Shown here: positions 63,804 through 64,000 of the stretch, piece by piece
Position numbering within the stretch: position 1 is the stretch's first letter
How the letters are laid out: every line of letters begins with the position of its first letter
Source of the DNA: Pseudomonas sp. B21-048
GTDB taxonomy: Bacteria > Pseudomonadota > Gammaproteobacteria > Pseudomonadales > Pseudomonadaceae
DNA length: 64,000 nucleotides
Assembly (NCBI RefSeq): GCF_024748615.1
Contig: NZ_CP087168.1
Coordinates: forward strand, 558,001 to 622,000
Reading direction: 5' to 3'
Position numbers and translations under genes: made by a program
The notes under the pieces: model-generated
Seen by the model: the letters and a program-made list of their open reading frames with translations, nothing else
The model's database searches: none
What the model was told of the DNA's origin: nothing

Positions 63804-64000
63804 TACTCACCCCTTTTCTTCAGCAACCCGATCACGCCTTTAGGCAGGTACAACGTCACGACTATGAACAGCGCGCCGAGGAAAAACAGCCAGTATTCCG
63901 GAAACGCCACGGTGAACCAGCTCTTCATCCCGTTGACCACACCAGCACCGAGCAGTGGACCGATCAGCGTGCCGCGACCACCGAGAGCTACCCAAACGGC
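63803..64000 (-). CDS. urtC: Urea ABC transporter, permease UrtC (3' end only)
   Basis: Only the last 65 codons are inside the window; the gene continues past the right edge. The segment reads AVWVALGGRGTLIGPLLGAG and continues with KSWFTVAFPEYWLFFLGALF and a basic end (LLKKRGE). This is the C-terminal helix pair and tail of the LivM-type urea permease. Its TAA overlaps the urtD ATG by one base. Confidence 0.93.
   Translation of the reverse strand, partial: AVWVALGGRGTLIGPLLGAGVVNGMKSWFTVAFPEYWLFFLGALFIVVTLYLPKGVIGLLKKRGE

Overview
The window reads as chromosomal DNA of a Pseudomonas of the P. fluorescens group. The gene order rnr-rlmB-rpsF-rpsR-(membrane protein)-rplI-dnaB, the azurin/nadE/pncB block, a braCDEFG transporter, ureEFG next to a desT-like regulator, and ureABC carrying an inserted acetyltransferase are all Pseudomonas arrangements. 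Many intergenic palindromes (cores such as TGTGGGAGC and TGTAGGAGCTG) are of the Pseudomonas REP type. Nearly all the DNA is ordinary GC-rich chromosome. One intact insertion sequence is present; there is no prophage, CRISPR array or rRNA.

Layout. 1-1615: 3' part of a chemotaxis receptor. 1820-2158: two tandem tRNA-Leu(CAG) genes, each with its own promoter and terminator. 2385-9639: RNase R, rRNA methyltransferase, ribosomal proteins S6/S18/L9 and replicative helicase DnaB. 9909-12212: radical SAM protein of the YgiQ type. 12424-13790: an overlapping pair of unrecognised genes, a partly hydrophobic 306-aa protein and a four-helix membrane protein. 13979-20719: a three-gene operon of transglutaminase-amidoligase fusion, ATP-grasp/alpha-E protein and second transglutaminase, preceded by a sigma-54-type promoter. 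20878-24765: small basic protein, LOG-family hydrolase, a 29-codon frame, azurin, NadE and PncB. 24933-27931: a more AT-rich accessory stretch with two very small genes, an alanine/glycine symporter and a divergent HTH regulator.

28056-37503: lysine/pipecolate catabolism (LysR, amaB, amaA) and the branched-chain amino acid ABC transporter braCDEFG behind a near-consensus sigma-54 promoter. 37557-38258: a gene-poor stretch with DnaA-box-like 9-mers. 38259-43621: SDR enzyme, AGE-type epimerase, hupE/ureJ-ureG-ureF-ureE (with a third sigma-54 promoter) and a DesT-like TetR regulator. 43775-57506: accessory and housekeeping genes, namely a secreted repeat protein, AsmA, LysR, azoreductase, SMR pump, lipase, IS256-type element, EamA exporter, AraC regulator, PsiF, AI-2E-type permease, Hsp70 homologue, CbpA and CbpM. 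57612-64000: the urease structural genes and urea ABC transporter (urtC partial, urtD, urtE, ureD, ureA, two GNAT acetyltransferases, ureB, ureC), all on the minus strand.

A nitrogen theme runs through the window. Urea uptake and hydrolysis, branched-chain amino acid uptake, pipecolate degradation and the uncharacterised amidoligase operon lie close together, and three of these units have sigma-54 promoter sequences. The strongest candidates for undescribed biology are the amidoligase operon, the effector/immunity-like pair just upstream of it, and the two tiny genes beside the symporter.
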